Below, one piece after another: positions 1 to 48,444 of a stretch of 64,000 nucleotides of DNA. Source of the DNA: Ecdyonurus torrentis. Lineage: Eukaryota; Arthropoda; Insecta; Ephemeroptera; Heptageniidae. A program made the translations under genes and the position numbers. Position 1 is the stretch's first letter; every line of letters starts with the position of its first letter. The stretch spans positions 24,992,197 to 25,056,196 of the forward strand of contig OX439133.1 of assembly GCA_949318235.1 (NCBI GenBank), in the 5' to 3' direction. Below the pieces are notes generated by a model, which was not told the DNA's origin, searched no databases, and saw only the letters and a program-made list of their open reading frames with translations.

Positions 1-230
1 TAATTTTTAATATGACCCCCCCCCCCCCCACACACAAAAGTCCTGTTATGGTGTGTATGCTAAAGTCAATAGGTTGGATCACTCAATAACATGAACTGCA
101 TAAAAAAAAAGACCCAATGTGTCAGTTTAAAATACTAAACAATGTTTTTAAGAGTATTGATGTTTATACTATAGGTTATATTGTAGTATCTCAAGTACTT
201 GAAGAAAATAACAACAAAATTTAATCAATT

Positions 231-231
<1 letters not shown>

Positions 232-324
<93 letters not shown>
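232..324. repeat. (TA)n microsatellite
   Basis: Pure array interrupting family D copy 1, left of element K. Its partner lies at 697-776. Confidence 0.95.
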
Positions 325-327
<3 letters not shown>

Positions 328-660
328 TGAAGAAATGTTGGTCTTACCTTTTTAAGACCCTGGGCTTTTCACTCGGTCGGCTCGCATAGAGAAACGAACC
401 AACATTTCATAGTTCAGTGACATAGGAGTAAGGAAAACCGACACACATATATTTTTATATATGCAGTTTTCCGAAAACGTTCATGTTTGTGTAGTGTAAT
501 TTTAACATAGCTATGTAAATTTTAAAGACTATAGTGAATTGAGTTTTTAATATGTACATTGTATTGTGACGTAATTTTAATTTGTTAAAATTCAAGACAA
601 ACTTCAGCGAGTGAAAAGCCCAGGGTCTTAAAAAGGTAAGACCAACATTTCTTCAATCAT
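323..660. mobile_element. TIR element K inside (TA)n
   Basis: About 52-bp terminal inverted repeats, perfect by eye (TGATTGAAGAAATGTTGG ... CACTCG), around a 230-bp AT-rich centre. (TA)n arrays lie to the left and shortly after the right end, all inside a family D element. Confidence 0.8.
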
Positions 661-696
661 CATGTTACCTCGCTCGAAATTCAATTGTTACAACAT

Positions 697-776
<80 letters not shown>
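697..776. repeat. (TA)n microsatellite
   Basis: Right-hand partner of the array at 232-324, one interruption near the start. Confidence 0.95.
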
Positions 777-780
<4 letters not shown>

Positions 781-970
781 GAAATGCTGAACAATGCAAT
801 TCATTAATCCAGTATTGCATCGAAGCGCATTCAGTATGACGTCATGTGGATACAACCTATATACTTTGTACATTTTCTTTATATTTGATTACTATATCAA
901 TTCATAAGTATAGCCTTTTTTGTATTTAAACAATAATGAAAGATAGTTACTGTATAGCACATTATAGTGA

Positions 971-1198
971 ATGGATGTTGCGTTTTAAAAAATTCTTAAC
1001 AATTTTTTATGGCTTAAAACACTTAAAAGTATGTCTAATATTGTTTCTCATTTATATCTCTCCGTAATCAGTAAGTAGTATTCTCAAAACTCGCAAAAAA
1101 AAATATATATAGAAAGAGACTTTCCTTTCCTCATTAGCGTAATGATAAATTAACCCTTGCTCTTATCTTCCCCACACGCTATAACAATAAGCTTCATT
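971..1198 (+). mobile_element. Family E MITE copy 1 (old)
   Basis: Family E runs from AATGGAGGTTATCGGTTT to AAACCGATAAGCTCCATT with ATGGCTTAAAACACGTAAAA inside. Here ATGGCTTAAAACACTTAAAA and CCCCACACGCT remain. Confidence 0.65.
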
Positions 1199-1576
1199 AT
1201 TTATTTTAACTTCTTTTTGCACTAAAATATTCGTATTAACATATTTATCCTATTAAAGTTACAGTGACTTTATTTGAAGTTGAAACCACGCTCCCAGAAA
1301 AGTTTGAACTTTACTTTAGTCATTATCATTATTATAGTTATTTATAATTAATTTTAATAAATATATTTTTAATAAAATAAATAACATTTCAAAGTTATTT
1401 AATTTTTAATAATAATATATAAATTTATAATTTTTATATACTCGTACTACGTTTAAAAATTAAAAATTATTAATTTTCTAAATAATAAAAATGTTATTTT
1501 TTTTCTTATTTTTATATAAAACAAGAATTACAATGTTTTCAATTTTATAATCGTGAAATACTGAATCGATTCAATA

Positions 1577-1882
1577 GGGTGGTTTCATTCATGTTAAAGT
1601 CGACGTCATAAGTGAGTACTAAATAACATTGGCCGGTATAGGAAAATGGCACATTTTGCCAGTTTAAAAATACTTCGCGATTTTTTTGAGAGCATTGATG
1701 CTGTTAACAGGTTGAATTAGTACCTCAAGTATGCAAGAAAAATAATAATAACCAAAAAAAAGGGCTAATTTCCAAAGAAAATAGCCAAAAACTACCTTTT
1801 TGCCCTATACTGAGCAATGTTAATCATTGCTCAAGATGAGCATCGAAAAGCACTCAGAATGACGTCATGCGCACACACCCTA
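1577..1882 (+). mobile_element. Family D copy 2
   Basis: Full-length, with GAGAGCATTGATGCTGTTAA, AAAGAAAATAGCC and an ATGACGTCATGCGCACACACC end. TA borders. Confidence 0.8.
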
Positions 1883-2044
1883 TAGTTATAAACAGTATGG
1901 TTATGATATGATAATAATAAAAACTTTCCATTTTCTTCCTTACTTCAACTGATTATTTTCACCCTATAGCAATAAGTTGCAATAAAAGCAAATGAGTTAA
2001 CATAATGTTAATAATAAAATAATTTTTTTTTTTATAATTTTCAG

Positions 2045-21588
<19,544 letters not shown>

Positions 21589-21654
21589 ATATTATAAACA
21601 TTAAAGGCATAGAATATGTTGTATAAAACTTGTCTAATGACAGGCAACATACCG

Positions 21655-21875
21655 CCCTGTTGCACAAAGGGTTCCATTTTGGTATGGATAGTTGCATAAT
21701 GGTTCGGAACGGTTCCGTAACCATTCTGCAACCATAACAAAATTCATAAGAATGATCCTTATTGCATATCAGACAGTTTTAGCATGATTCTATTTGGGTA
21801 CAAATTTGAAACACTTTTTAATCGTTCTGGAACGTTTGGTAAAATGGTTACCTTGATGGTTATTGTGCAACAGGG
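21655..21875. mobile_element. Small element with CCCTGTTGCACAA ends, nested in family A copy 3
   Basis: 13-bp inverted ends CCCTGTTGCACAA/TTGTGCAACAGGG surround 195 bp with internal inverted GGTTCGGAACGGTTCC-like motifs. Non-coding. Confidence 0.6.
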
Positions 21876-22119
21876 GAACTGAAAATCAACGTTGATTGAT
21901 TTAAAGTAATTGATTTCTAATTTATTTTGCATTATTTTGATTTCCACGTAATGGTGGATCCGGTCTATGACGTCACAGCTTGCTTGTCTCACTCGCGTGA
22001 ACCATGAAGCGAGCTGTGACGTCATAATCTGCCTCCATGGCAATCAAAATAATAAAAAATAAATTAGAAATCAATGACTCTCTTAGCAGATCCACGTTAT
22101 TGATTTTGAGGTATTTGTA

Positions 22120-22210
22120 TTTGAGGTTTAATATAAGTCAGAGGACCATGTAAGTGGGTGTACACCTTTTGTAACCTCTCAATAAAAACCATTTATTATT
22201 ATTATTATGA
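22120..22210 (+). mobile_element. Retroelement-like 3' tail with (TTA)n
   Basis: GTGTACACCTTTTGTAACC, then AATAAAAACC and (TTA)n, interrupts the right arm of family A copy 3. The tail resembles non-LTR retroelement 3' ends; no coding part is present. Confidence 0.4.
22181..22186 (+). promoter_or_regulatory. Candidate poly(A) signal AATAAA for the NRF6-like gene
   Basis: A canonical AATAAA lies 593 bp after the stop. The intervening 3' region is mostly a family A repeat, and the signal itself sits in what looks like a retroelement 3' tail ending in (TTA)n. If used, polyadenylation was supplied by a mobile element. Confidence 0.3.
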
Positions 22211-22252
22211 TACTATACCATCATAAGTCTATTTTTTGTTCAATGCCTTTAA

Positions 22253-23595
22253 TAATTTTGTATTAACAATTTGTCATGATTTAATGGTTATTATATTTAT
22301 ATGTATTTAAAATGCATGTTCCTTATGGGTATTTTTCAGTATGATGGTGTAAGAAAAGATAAACTTATATCATATATTTTTTTTTGTGTCGTAAAATTCT
22401 ACTCGTATTTTTTATTTTAAGAAACTATAGAAAATGATTTTAATATCTTAGAATCTAATAAAATAGGAATAACTCTGTATATTTCTTTCGGTGGTTTTTG
22501 GATTTATTTGGGTGTGATGCATCACACTCGCCTATATCATCATTATATAGGAGTCATGAATAACCTGTAAAATGCATTTGCAAAGTCAATTATTTGTTGT
22601 TTAACTTAACGCAGCGAAATAATAATTATATATATATATATATACAATATATATATTGATGTGATAAATGATAAGAACAATAAACTCATGAAATTTTATT
22701 ATTACATCAATATTTGATAATTATATTATTTTTACTTTACAGATAGATGTATCATGAAACGCTTTTTTTTTATATTTAAATTTATTAATTTCTCTTGTAC
22801 CCAAAAAAAAATAAAAAAAGCAAAGTTATTACTCCCCCCTCTCTCTTTATTGACACAAGTTAATAAAAATATTTCTATATATTATATATTTTTGTTTACT
22901 TGCTTAAAACTATTTTGTATTCAGAAAGTCATTTTAATAATCACATTAATAAAAATAATAATGATGAAATATAAGGACAAAAAAAAAATAATGTATTGCC
23001 TTGTTTACAAAATATTCAATTAAAACGTTATAATAAAAAATATGATTAACATTTAATATTTATTTTAAATTATGTATAATATTGAAATTAAATAAATAAA
23101 TTTTATATTTTTGTTTTTAATTTTTTTTATATTTATTATTATTATTCTAACATATTCTAATAAAAAAGTTATTATTACCAATAATTCATTGATATCTATA
23201 GATACCTATAGAAGATTTAGAAGGTATATTGTGTTATTATATTTAATTAGTTAATTAATTTGAGAATAAAAAAAAAAGAACGATAAATATAGAGATACAA
23301 ATTATTTTATTATTATTTGTTCGATTTTTACATTTTAGGGAGAAGTTTTAACAGCCTTATTAGCATTTTGAAAATTATGTAATGAAAAATATGACACTTC
23401 TTTTATTTAATGAATCAGTTTTAAAGACAGTTGAGCATTTCGTCAGTAATTTAAAATTTTGTTTATAAAATGATTATATTAAAATTTCGACGCTATTTTT
23501 ATTTTTTAGCTATTCATATTTTGGTCCTAGAAAATATTTAATATAATTTATTTTTATTATATCAGGATGGAAGAAGGAATAAAAAGATTTTTTAC
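22253..23595. other. Convergent intergenic spacer, AT-rich
   Basis: Very AT-rich. A short frame at 22754-23023 is lysine- and isoleucine-rich low complexity, not a gene. No element ends found. Confidence 0.6.
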
Positions 23596-23936
23596 TTAAA
23601 GCCATAGACTATTATGAAACAACATGCATTGTGCTTTTCAATGATCAAACAGAAAGTATGGGATCTCCAAAACTGATGACACATAGAATGTACAGTAAAT
23701 GTGGCCTCACAAGAAAGCGTGAAAATATTGTAAATGTTGCTATTTTTGTGACAATTCCAGTTTCTGACTTTAGAAACAGGCAAAAATTAGTCTGAAAATT
23801 TTGTGCTGGATGCATAAATCGTAATTTTCTGATGTTACAGTTGGGTATTAAGACAATAAAGTAAAGTTATTTATGTGCATCTCATCAAGTGTTTTATTAT
23901 TGCATACTTATGTTGTCTTCTGGTCTATGCCTTTAA
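23596..23936 (+). mobile_element. Family G copy 3 (intact)
   Basis: TTAAAGCCATAGACTATTAT to TCTGGTCTATGCCTTTAA, 341 bp, TTAA at both ends. Lies just downstream of the OAT stop, probably in or near its 3' region. Confidence 0.75.
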
Positions 23937-24117
23937 GAGATAAGATAATTATATAATATAAATATGAGTGTTTATAAAGGTCCCAACTTTTAATTGATCA
24001 GCTCGTTTGTTTTTTAATATAAAGGATAACTTCTTTTTTTTTAATTTAATATATAATATTGTAATCTAGGACCAAAATAAGAATATATATCTATATATTT
24101 ATAAAATATGGAATGTT

Positions 24118-39555
<15,438 letters not shown>

Positions 39556-39562
39556 CTTGAAT

Positions 39563-39885
39563 CTGAAACATCATTTCAAAGTTTTAAATAAATGTCTAAA
39601 CAGTTTCAATGTGAAAATTTTACCATTATGACCTGAGATAAAAAAGTTATTAAACAAAATTCAGATACAGTTTCCGTTTTAAGTAATTATTTAGTCTTTT
39701 TCCAATATTTTGGAAACACCCCTCCCCCCCTTTTTTTAGAGAAATTTTGAAACTTAAACTTTACGTATTTTGTACGTATAATTAAAAGTAACAACGTGTG
39801 ATAACGCTATTGGCAGGTACTTCTAATATATTAATCTTTTCATCATAATTAAAAAAAAAAAAAGATAAATAATTAAGTAAAAAAG

Positions 39886-39948
<63 letters not shown>

Positions 39949-40968
39949 ATACGTAAACAAACACAATGACACTTCATATGTCTGTAAACATTATATTTAT
40001 TTATCATCATAGCAATTGTGAGCATTGATCCGAAAAATGACAATGAAGATTTGTTTTCTTTAATCGCTTAGATAATTGACGATTAACTTTTCATATTTTG
40101 ACAATACAACAAAAACAATTCTAAATATAGTTTAATATATAATTGCTATAACCTTGAGCCGGGTCAGTAACTGAAGTATTATGTCGTAGTACCTATTATA
40201 TACGCTCGAAGCCATCATATTGAAGCAAGGTTATCTCAATAAAATGTATTGACAACAGTGCGGAGGAAAAAAGTCTGTAGACTCAAATTAAAAAAATAAC
40301 AATCATTAAAAAAAAAAAAAAAAAAAAAAATCATAACTTTAATAACTAAATTATAAAGGAAATGTATAAAAAAAAAAATCTAAATCGCTAGTGTATTAGT
40401 ATTATTAGTAGTTTTAGGTTAATTTTGCAATGCTTCTTACTTCTTACCGACGTTGATATTACAAATCAGAGGCGTGCTACAAAATAGCTCGGAACCTCTA
40501 ATGAAACATTATAAGATAAAGCTTTTGGAGAGAAATGCTTTTATTATTATTATTTATTTATTTATTTATTTTGTAATATTTTTTAGTAATATTGGTGAAA
40601 ATTATTGCTTTGATTCCTAAAAATTTATATGAAAAATATTTGGTATACATTTTACTATAACGTTCTTTATGTCAGTAAAATAATAATAAAATAATAATAA
40701 TAATATGAACAAAAAAATTTATCGTCTGTACATAAGAAGCATTAAAAATTCTTTAGCAAAAGCGAGCTATTCAGTATAATATGATGCAAGCTATCAAAAT
40801 TATGCATTAAAAGAAGGGTAACTTGCTCAAAGGTTGTTGGAAAAAAAATACTGTGTGGGATGATTGCAGTACGTATGTACAGTACTGTACAGTACGTATC
40901 GTAGGATGGGTAATAATTATATGTCTCGATTTATTGGAAGTGGAAGTGTTGCCATGGAAGGAGAAAAC

Positions 40969-41005
<37 letters not shown>

Positions 41006-41687
41006 TATAACACAAAATATATTTATAATTAAAATTATTATTATTATTATTTTTTATTTATTTTTTTTGTTTTTTTGCTATATTGTGTTACATATATCAT
41101 GTTATATTTGTTATAAAAATATTAATATACACCAATCCCATCTATTATTGTATTATTGTATTGTATTGTATTATTGTATTCAATCTTTTTTTTTTTCTAT
41201 ACACGCGGATAAAATAAATTACGTATTTTATGCTGCAAAGAATAATTCTTTCTATATTGTAAAACATATTTCTACAAAGCTATAAATTTTTTAATTGTAA
41301 ATAATTTCTGTAAAGCTATTTTTTAATAATAATAATTATTCTGAACAAATTAATTATTATGCTATGTAGTAGTATATAATTAAAATTACTATACAAAATA
41401 GCCAAGTTTTATACAGAGTATAAACCTTGCAAAATAGCATAATTTTATGTTAATGTTCATATGCATATATGTTGCTGCATTTTGATCTATAGTATTAATT
41501 ATTTCGTATTTATTTTAGAGCGTCTCTATTATTATTATTATAAAATTTAAAAAATGAATTCGTAAGACATGGCAATAGAAAATAAAATTGTGTAATATAA
41601 GAATTTGTAAATATTCAAGAATATAGAATATAAATCAGTAAATGGTATTAAAATGAAGTTGTAAGAAACAACAAAAATTATAACATA
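39563..41687. other. Upstream of OAT coding exon 1: AT-rich, no exon recognised
   Basis: Contains (AAAT)n, an A-run, an imperfect (GA)n at 40970-41004 and a short dyad (TACGTATGTACAGTACTGTA) at about 40869. Possibly OAT intron 1. Confidence 0.5.
39887..39950. repeat. (AAAT)n microsatellite
   Basis: 16 units, upstream of OAT coding exon 1. Confidence 0.95.
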
Positions 41688-42020
41688 TGTTAGCGATATT
41701 TATGGCCAGCCTGTCTATCATGTAGTTATTTGAATGGGTTAGCGCCAAGGCAAGTGCCGAGGCGTGAGCGCCGGAGTTGGTCGAGTGCGCTTGACGCACG
41801 AGACGGTCCGATGCGAGAGAGTCGATCGGAGACAGCGAACGAAGAAACATCATAATGTAGCCTACGGGTATTGAATTGTATTATTAGTGTGTAATTAGTG
41901 TGTAAGTCCAATACATATCTTAAACCTAGATCATCGAGTCTTATCTTATTTATACTTAACCACAACCACCTATTTATATCTCACATATCAGAAGTAACCA
42001 CCATATTTTATTTGTTAACA
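41688..42020 (+). repeat. 5' LTR (333 bp)
   Basis: TGTTAGCGATATTTATGGCC start, TTTGTTAACA end. A GC-rich block (about 41740-41840) sits in AT-rich surroundings and may hold the U3/R promoter. Preceded by CATA. Confidence 0.88.
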
Positions 42021-42022
42021 AT

Positions 42023-42035
42023 TCAGAAGTGGGAT
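42023..42035 (+). other. Primer binding site, tRNA-Leu type
   Basis: TCAGAAGTGGGAT just after the 5' LTR is complementary to the 3' acceptor/T-stem end of a typical animal tRNA-Leu (ATCCCACTTCTGA). The TGG that would pair with CCA is absent, so priming would start one step inside the tRNA end. Confidence 0.5.
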
Positions 42036-45000
42036 ATCTACCTTTGCGCCATATTGCCTGGATTACTTGCGTGAATTTTGAAAATTTTTATTTCACGTAA
42101 TTTGTCAAGCCTTCTGTGATTTTCGTCCAGAACTTCAATAAGTGGTTACTATGGTTAAGTACTCTAATTTACACACATTTTCAAATTTTTTTTTTTGTGT
42201 GCCATAGTGTTTTTTACATTAAATATTTTATACATGTATAATATATGATCACATGTATAACTTTTGAACTCATTATTATATTATCCTGACATCCTACTAT
42301 ATTTGCATATTGCCATTATTTTTTCATTTTGTGGCACTCATATATATTATATAAACTTTGACGTGTGTGAAATCTAAACTTTGCTTTGATCCTACCGGTA
42401 TGTATGGGCAATGGCCACCCACACATCCTAGAAATCTGTCATCATCCACCTAGTGTGCAAATATTATTAACGTTTCTCATCAAATTTATAAAGTGAGTGA
42501 TTTTTGACATTGATTGACATAATAATTTGCTAATTTTTGTGAAATTTTTTTTCTAAAAACTGCCCGTGAACCTGACTCATGCGGTCGGCACGGCCAAACC
42601 ACACGCTCAATAACTTTGTCCAAATCTTTAATCATCCGCCTTTGTGCATCAATATTATAAACTTTTCTCAACATAACTTTAAAGTGGATGAGTTTTGACA
42701 CCTTTTAACATTTTAATTTTTAATTTTGTGTCAAATTTTTTCATTAATTTTGGCACCTGAACCCTGACCCACTTGGTCATGAATTTTGTCATCTGTACTT
42801 CGTTTTCATGAATTAATTGGTGCCATATTCTAACATTTTCTGTGTTTTCTTATAATAATATTTAATCTCAGTGATATTTCTGATTATTCATTTAAATTTT
42901 TGACTAAAATGTGAAATTTTATCATTTTTGCAAATTTTCCTGTGATTGCATCATCTTTTGGGAAAATTGGCAACAGGGGCATATTCAGGACTGGATTCGA
43001 CATAACATAATTTAGGCAACACTGTTTTGTCAAAGCCCTGCCTGACCTTCAAGCCTTCAAAGTCAGTCGGTTCGCAGCCACTTGCTGGCGAACGACCCAC
43101 CATTCCCGTCTTAAAAAAGTCCTATCTATGACGTCATCAATCAACGAGACTCTACGAGATTTTTTCTCGCTCCTCATTCCACTCCCCTCTTGTGTGACGA
43201 CACAACAAAAAAGAGTCCAACCTTCGTTCAAGGTCATTTACCCCCTGTGTTTACACCACTGTTTGTCGCCCCACGTGCGTACATCATAATATTTTGATGC
43301 ACTCTCTCGTGCAATTTGACCTTCCTGGTTTTTCCCTTCATTTAATATTATATTTGTGCGTCATTTATATCAAATATATATTTCAATTGTGTTTTGATAA
43401 ATTTCATTATAATTTGCGCAGCCTTTCTGTTTATTGCTGCTTATAAATATACTGTATTCATGTATTTTGTCGTCATTTTTGTATGAAGTTATCATTTCTA
43501 TCGTAGCTTTGTGCACATTCAGTTAAATTGAGTGTTACTACTTAATTTCCTTGTAACTTTTCACTATATTTTATTTTTATAAACACAATTTATTCAATTA
43601 AAATCAGTATTGTTGAACTATTTTTCAGTGTTTGAATGTATTGTATATTACTTTTCTTCAAATACATACATTTATGTGTTATTATATTCATTTAATTTAA
43701 CTATTTTTATTGCATATATCATATCTTATGTTTACAATTACTAAATTTTGTCCATTAACTTGTGTGTTTTGTTAGAAGCTGATCATTTCTATAACAAACC
43801 TTTGTTTAAGTTATTCAACATTGCATAATTTTTAATGTGTTTGTTACATAAATATTGACATTATATCCTATTTATTACTTAAATTATTCAATAAATCTTG
43901 TGTATTAAAACTATTTCTCATTGTTTTTACGTACAGTGAACATTATTATTTATAAAATGTGTTGATCTTCATTGAATTCACTATTAATATTGCGTATATA
44001 ACACTTGTGTATAATTATTATTGAATTTGTGTACAGAACATTTTGTGTTTTGAATTAAAAATATAAATTTCATTCAATTTCTCATCAAATTTATTATCAA
44101 ATTAAATCAATTTTTTTTTCTTATGCAATATTTTATAAAATTTATATTTTCAATTATTGTATATTATTTCAAAGTTTTATACTAGTGTCTTCCCATGCCT
44201 AGTAAAAATTTTGTTCGTGCTCCTAGTACTTTAGTTTAATATAATAATTAATATCTCTTCCATGGTTTTTTGTAAAAGAGAATTATATTATTGATATCTA
44301 CACTGCACTTAATGCCCTTTTAAAATGTAGATATCGAGCTAGTTTGCTACCCTAGCTCTATTATTAAAACTCCTTTGAGTTATTATTAATATTACGCTGG
44401 ACGTTTTTCCTGGCCTCTGATATTCAATTATTTCGTGTACACGCATTTTTTTTTGTGCCTTTGCACTTATTCGTTGATGATTTCTGATCAAAATCATTAA
44501 CATACCTGTATTTTGTTTAATTTTATTTGTTTAATTAAATCCTAGTGTGATTCTATTATTATTATAATTTTAAAAAATAATATTGTAAATTTAATTTTCT
44601 GTGTGCTATTTAAGTATATTATCACTGGTGACTTCATATTTCATTATTTTAAAATTTTTTTTTAATGTGAAATTCAATTTGTATTTTTACTGAGTTATCA
44701 TTGATTATAATTAAGTTCATTTTGTCTAAAATCCAAATTTATTTGATTCATACTTTTAATTCAAGTCTAATTTATCATTTTTCAATCATTTGAAACTCTA
44801 CGATAAGTTTACGTAACATTCAAATTTCAATAATTTTCACAATTTCATTCAATTTTGACTAATTTAAAATTATTTCTAGTATAATTGAAGTAAAATAGTA
44901 ATTCTTAAATATAACTTAAGCGTTTTATTAAACAATATAGTAATTTGCATTTTTTGTGTGAAAATATCATCTTACTTTTGTGGTTCCAATTCATTTTTAA

Positions 45001-47212
45001 GCTTTACGTCAACTTTACGTAACATCTTAACTTCAAATTTTTTTCGTTTTTTCATCAGTTTTGACTACTTTAAATTCAACTCTAGTTTATTTTAAGCTAA
45101 ATCCTCTATAATATAATTCTAATTTAATTTCAATCGTAAGTTTTTTTTTTGCTCGTCAGAGAGTTGATATCTCCTTAAATTTTGTTAGTTTATTTTTTTT
45201 GAGCTTACGTTAAGTTTCCTTTATATTATTATTTCAAAATTTTATACTAAAGTTTGCGTTATGCCATATAGTATTCAATTTTGTTTGTGCTATAGAGGTT
45301 GCCAATGCCTATAGTACTTAATTAATTATAATCTCTTCCCGGGTTCATTGAAAAAGAGATCTATAATTGACGTTTACATCGCACTTCATGCCCTTTTAAA
45401 GTGTAGACATCGAGCTAGATTTGCCTCCCCTAGCCGTTTTACTAATACTCCCCTTATTTTGTGTTATTATTGCACTCATTTGGTGATAATTTCTAATCTA
45501 AGTTGTCAACATCTGTATAGTTTATTAAATTATTTGTATAATCAAATTCTATCGTAATTATCATATATTTTGTGCATATATAATCATTAAATTAATAATC
45601 GTAAACTGTTATTTCTAAGCTCATATGTGTTAATTTTTAACATTATTTATCATTATTTCAATTTTTTTTTAATCATAAAATTCAATTCTCATTATAATTG
45701 CGTATATTATCTTATAATCAACTGTTTTGGTTTTAATTTAATTCGTTTCATTTTTAAAAGTCATAAAATCTCATTTTTTGCGTTATTTTTGATGAATTTA
45801 AACTTAACGTAAAGTAACGTAAACCCCAAACTTCAATATTTTTCATGTTTTTATTCAATTTTGATTACTTTAAGTTTAATTCTAGTGTAATTTAAGTAAA
45901 ATAACAATCCCAAAATATTATTACTATTTTCAATTAATTATTATTATTTTCCATTCATTTGTGGGAAAATTTATCATACTTTTGTCGTTCCATTTCATTT
46001 TAGAGTTTACGTCTAAATTTTATAGTATCGTAATTTAAATTTAAAGCATTTTTTAATAATTAATCAACTTAAATATTAATTAATCTTTAAGATATTCATC
46101 TATTTTGTACTTAAATCGCTTCAATTTTTCGTCGCGCCATTTATTTCAAGTTTACGTATTGATAATTTTGCCTTCGTAAAGTAAAAATACCTTTGTTTTG
46201 TTATGAAATTAACGTAAAATTAACTCATTTATGTTAACTATTTAATTCAAATCATCTAAAATCTTGGTTTTATATCGTTACATTTAATTTTGATTTAGAA
46301 TCAATTTTCTTTTCTATAATAATTCAAATCGTATAAAATTTTGGTTTTATATCGTTTATTAATTAAAATTTTGAATCAATTTTTTTTTTCTATATTAAAT
46401 CAAAACATAAGGACCAATATTCAAATATTGTTCATTCATGCCTTATGTAGTTAATAGTTTTACTCAATAATTCCCTTAATTTAAATATTTTGTTATTAAA
46501 ATTTGTTATTTTTTTTAACGCATAATAATTCATTTTTGTATTTTACAATGAAGTATCATATTACTATTTGCATGTTTCTATTACAAATATTCATGCAGGT
46601 ATTATATTACGTTTAATTCAAAATATATATCATAATTTTATTTTTAAACTTGCTATTTTTGCTAAATAATAACAATTTTAGGTCCATTACTCTTGAAAGT
46701 AGTGTTCATTCATGTCCTTTAATTGTTCAAATTAATTTTAAATTAATCCATATAATTATACTGTAATTTTTATCAATAATATCATTAAATAATAATCCTA
46801 ATGTTTATCTAAAGTTTACTTAAATTTGCTAATTTAATATTTGATATTTTGCATAAAAATGCTTAATTGTAGTTTCAATAAATTATAATTCATTTGCTAA
46901 TTATGACCTATTTCAGTTAGTCATTTGATTGCTAACTTATATACATTTTTTTGGATTTTTAATTATAATTGCTTATTTATAATTTGTGATTCTTATATAA
47001 AAATGTCTAAATTTGCTATCATTTAATTATAATTTATTTGCTATTTGCATAACCTATTTCACTTTGTGGTTATTAATCTGCTAATTTACATTTGTTTCGA
47101 TTATTAATTGTAATTGCTCTTAGTTCAAGTTTTTTATGCAAAAATTCCCTAATTTTTGTAATTTCATGTTAGTTAAAATATTACATTAAAAAACTTGCTA
47201 ATTTTATCAACT

Positions 47213-47640
47213 ATTCTATATTTTGCATTAATTTTATCATTATTTTGCCTTAAATACATTAATTCATCCTAATTGGTTGATAAAATTATATTAAATTTTG
47301 TCTAATATATTAAGTATTCATAAAACATAAATGTAAGTTCTTGTCTTATATTTTACATTCTATATTTTGCATTAATTTTATCATTATTTTGCCTTAAATA
47401 CATTAATTCATCCTAATTGGTTGATAAAATTATATTAAATTTTGTCTAATATATTAAGTATTCATAAAACATAAATGTAAGTTCTTGTCTTATATTTTAC
47501 ATTCTATGTTTTGCATTAATTTTATCATTATTTTGCCTCAAATACATTAATTCAGTCTAGTTTGTTGATAAAATTAATTAAATTTTGTCTATTTTCAATT
47601 ATTCATTTAATATAAATGCAATTTCTTGTTTCTTAAATTT
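47213..47640. repeat. 144-bp tandem repeat inside the LTR element
   Basis: Three units start at 47213, 47357 and 47501. The first two are identical by eye; the third is diverged, mainly in its second half. This indicates a recent duplication within the element. Confidence 0.85.
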
Positions 47641-48444
47641 GCATTCGTAGTTTAACTTGCAATTTTTCATTTTAATTCACTTTAACTTTGAAATTTGTTC
47701 TAATTTTTACCTATTTCCATTCATATTGCCCATTTAATTTCAAATTTATCTTTGCATTTATTTATAATATTGGTTTCAAATCGTTTATTTAAATCAACAA
47801 TACAATTTTTACAATTGACCAGTGCACAACCAATTGTAACTATTCTTATTGTTTTTCATTCAATTTTTTTTAATATTTTCAAATTTTTGCATTCAGATAA
47901 AAATTAAACAAATTTTTCTTTATCGCTATTTTGTATTGCATAAATTTCAAATAATTTTTCATAATTTTCTTGCTATATATACGTTAAATTTGTATGTTTT
48001 ATTCACAAAAAATCATCTGAAAATTTTCCATTTTTCTTGTGAAATTTTCAATTTTTTTCTTGTGAATTCATAATATTTTGTATTTGTGTATTTTATGTAC
48101 GTGTTTAACCCTATGTAATTCATAACTTATATCCAATATTTGAACAGTATTTGTTTCATTTTAATTTAAAATCATTGCAAATGTTTGTAATTTTGTATTG
48201 ATTTTATGCTTATTCCATTTGCCGGTTATTTTTTCCTATATAATTTTTTTTTTCCTATATATAGTGTGCGGACACATCTATTGTCAGAATGCCCGAACAC
48301 ACGTAACGTAACTTAGCCCTAAACCTAGCCTCATCCAATAAAATTCAACCTAAAAATATCAATTTTCATAAAAATCGCTAAATTTTGCCCTTTTCTCGTA
48401 TATTTTGTATGCGAATGGAACCTGCATATTTCAGGATGGTCGAC

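Larger units (their letters stand above)
50..859. mobile_element. Family D (GGGTGTATGC MITE) copy 1, split by (TA)n and element K
   Basis: Family D is about 310 bp, from GGGTGTATGCATTCATG to TGACGTCATGCGCATACACC. Left part 50-231, right part 777-859. Confidence 0.7.
21601..22252. mobile_element. Family A copy 3 in the NRF6-like 3' region, with two nested insertions
   Basis: Starts 12 bp after the stop codon with TTAA and ends ATGCCTTTAA. It is interrupted by a 221-bp CCCTGTTGCAC element and by a retroelement-like tail. Confidence 0.75.
42021..48444 (+). other. Interior of the LTR element: non-coding, internally repetitive
   Basis: T-rich, AT-rich DNA without open frames above about 75 codons. 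It contains degenerate duplications: units of about 190 bp at about 42438 and 42631, units of about 1.07 kb starting near 44190 and 45260, and a 144-bp tandem triplet at 47213-47640. Confidence 0.75.

Noticed and set aside
1..2044. Earlier exons of the NRF6-like gene
   Set aside because: Only repeats and AT-rich DNA; no frame matches the start of an NRF domain.
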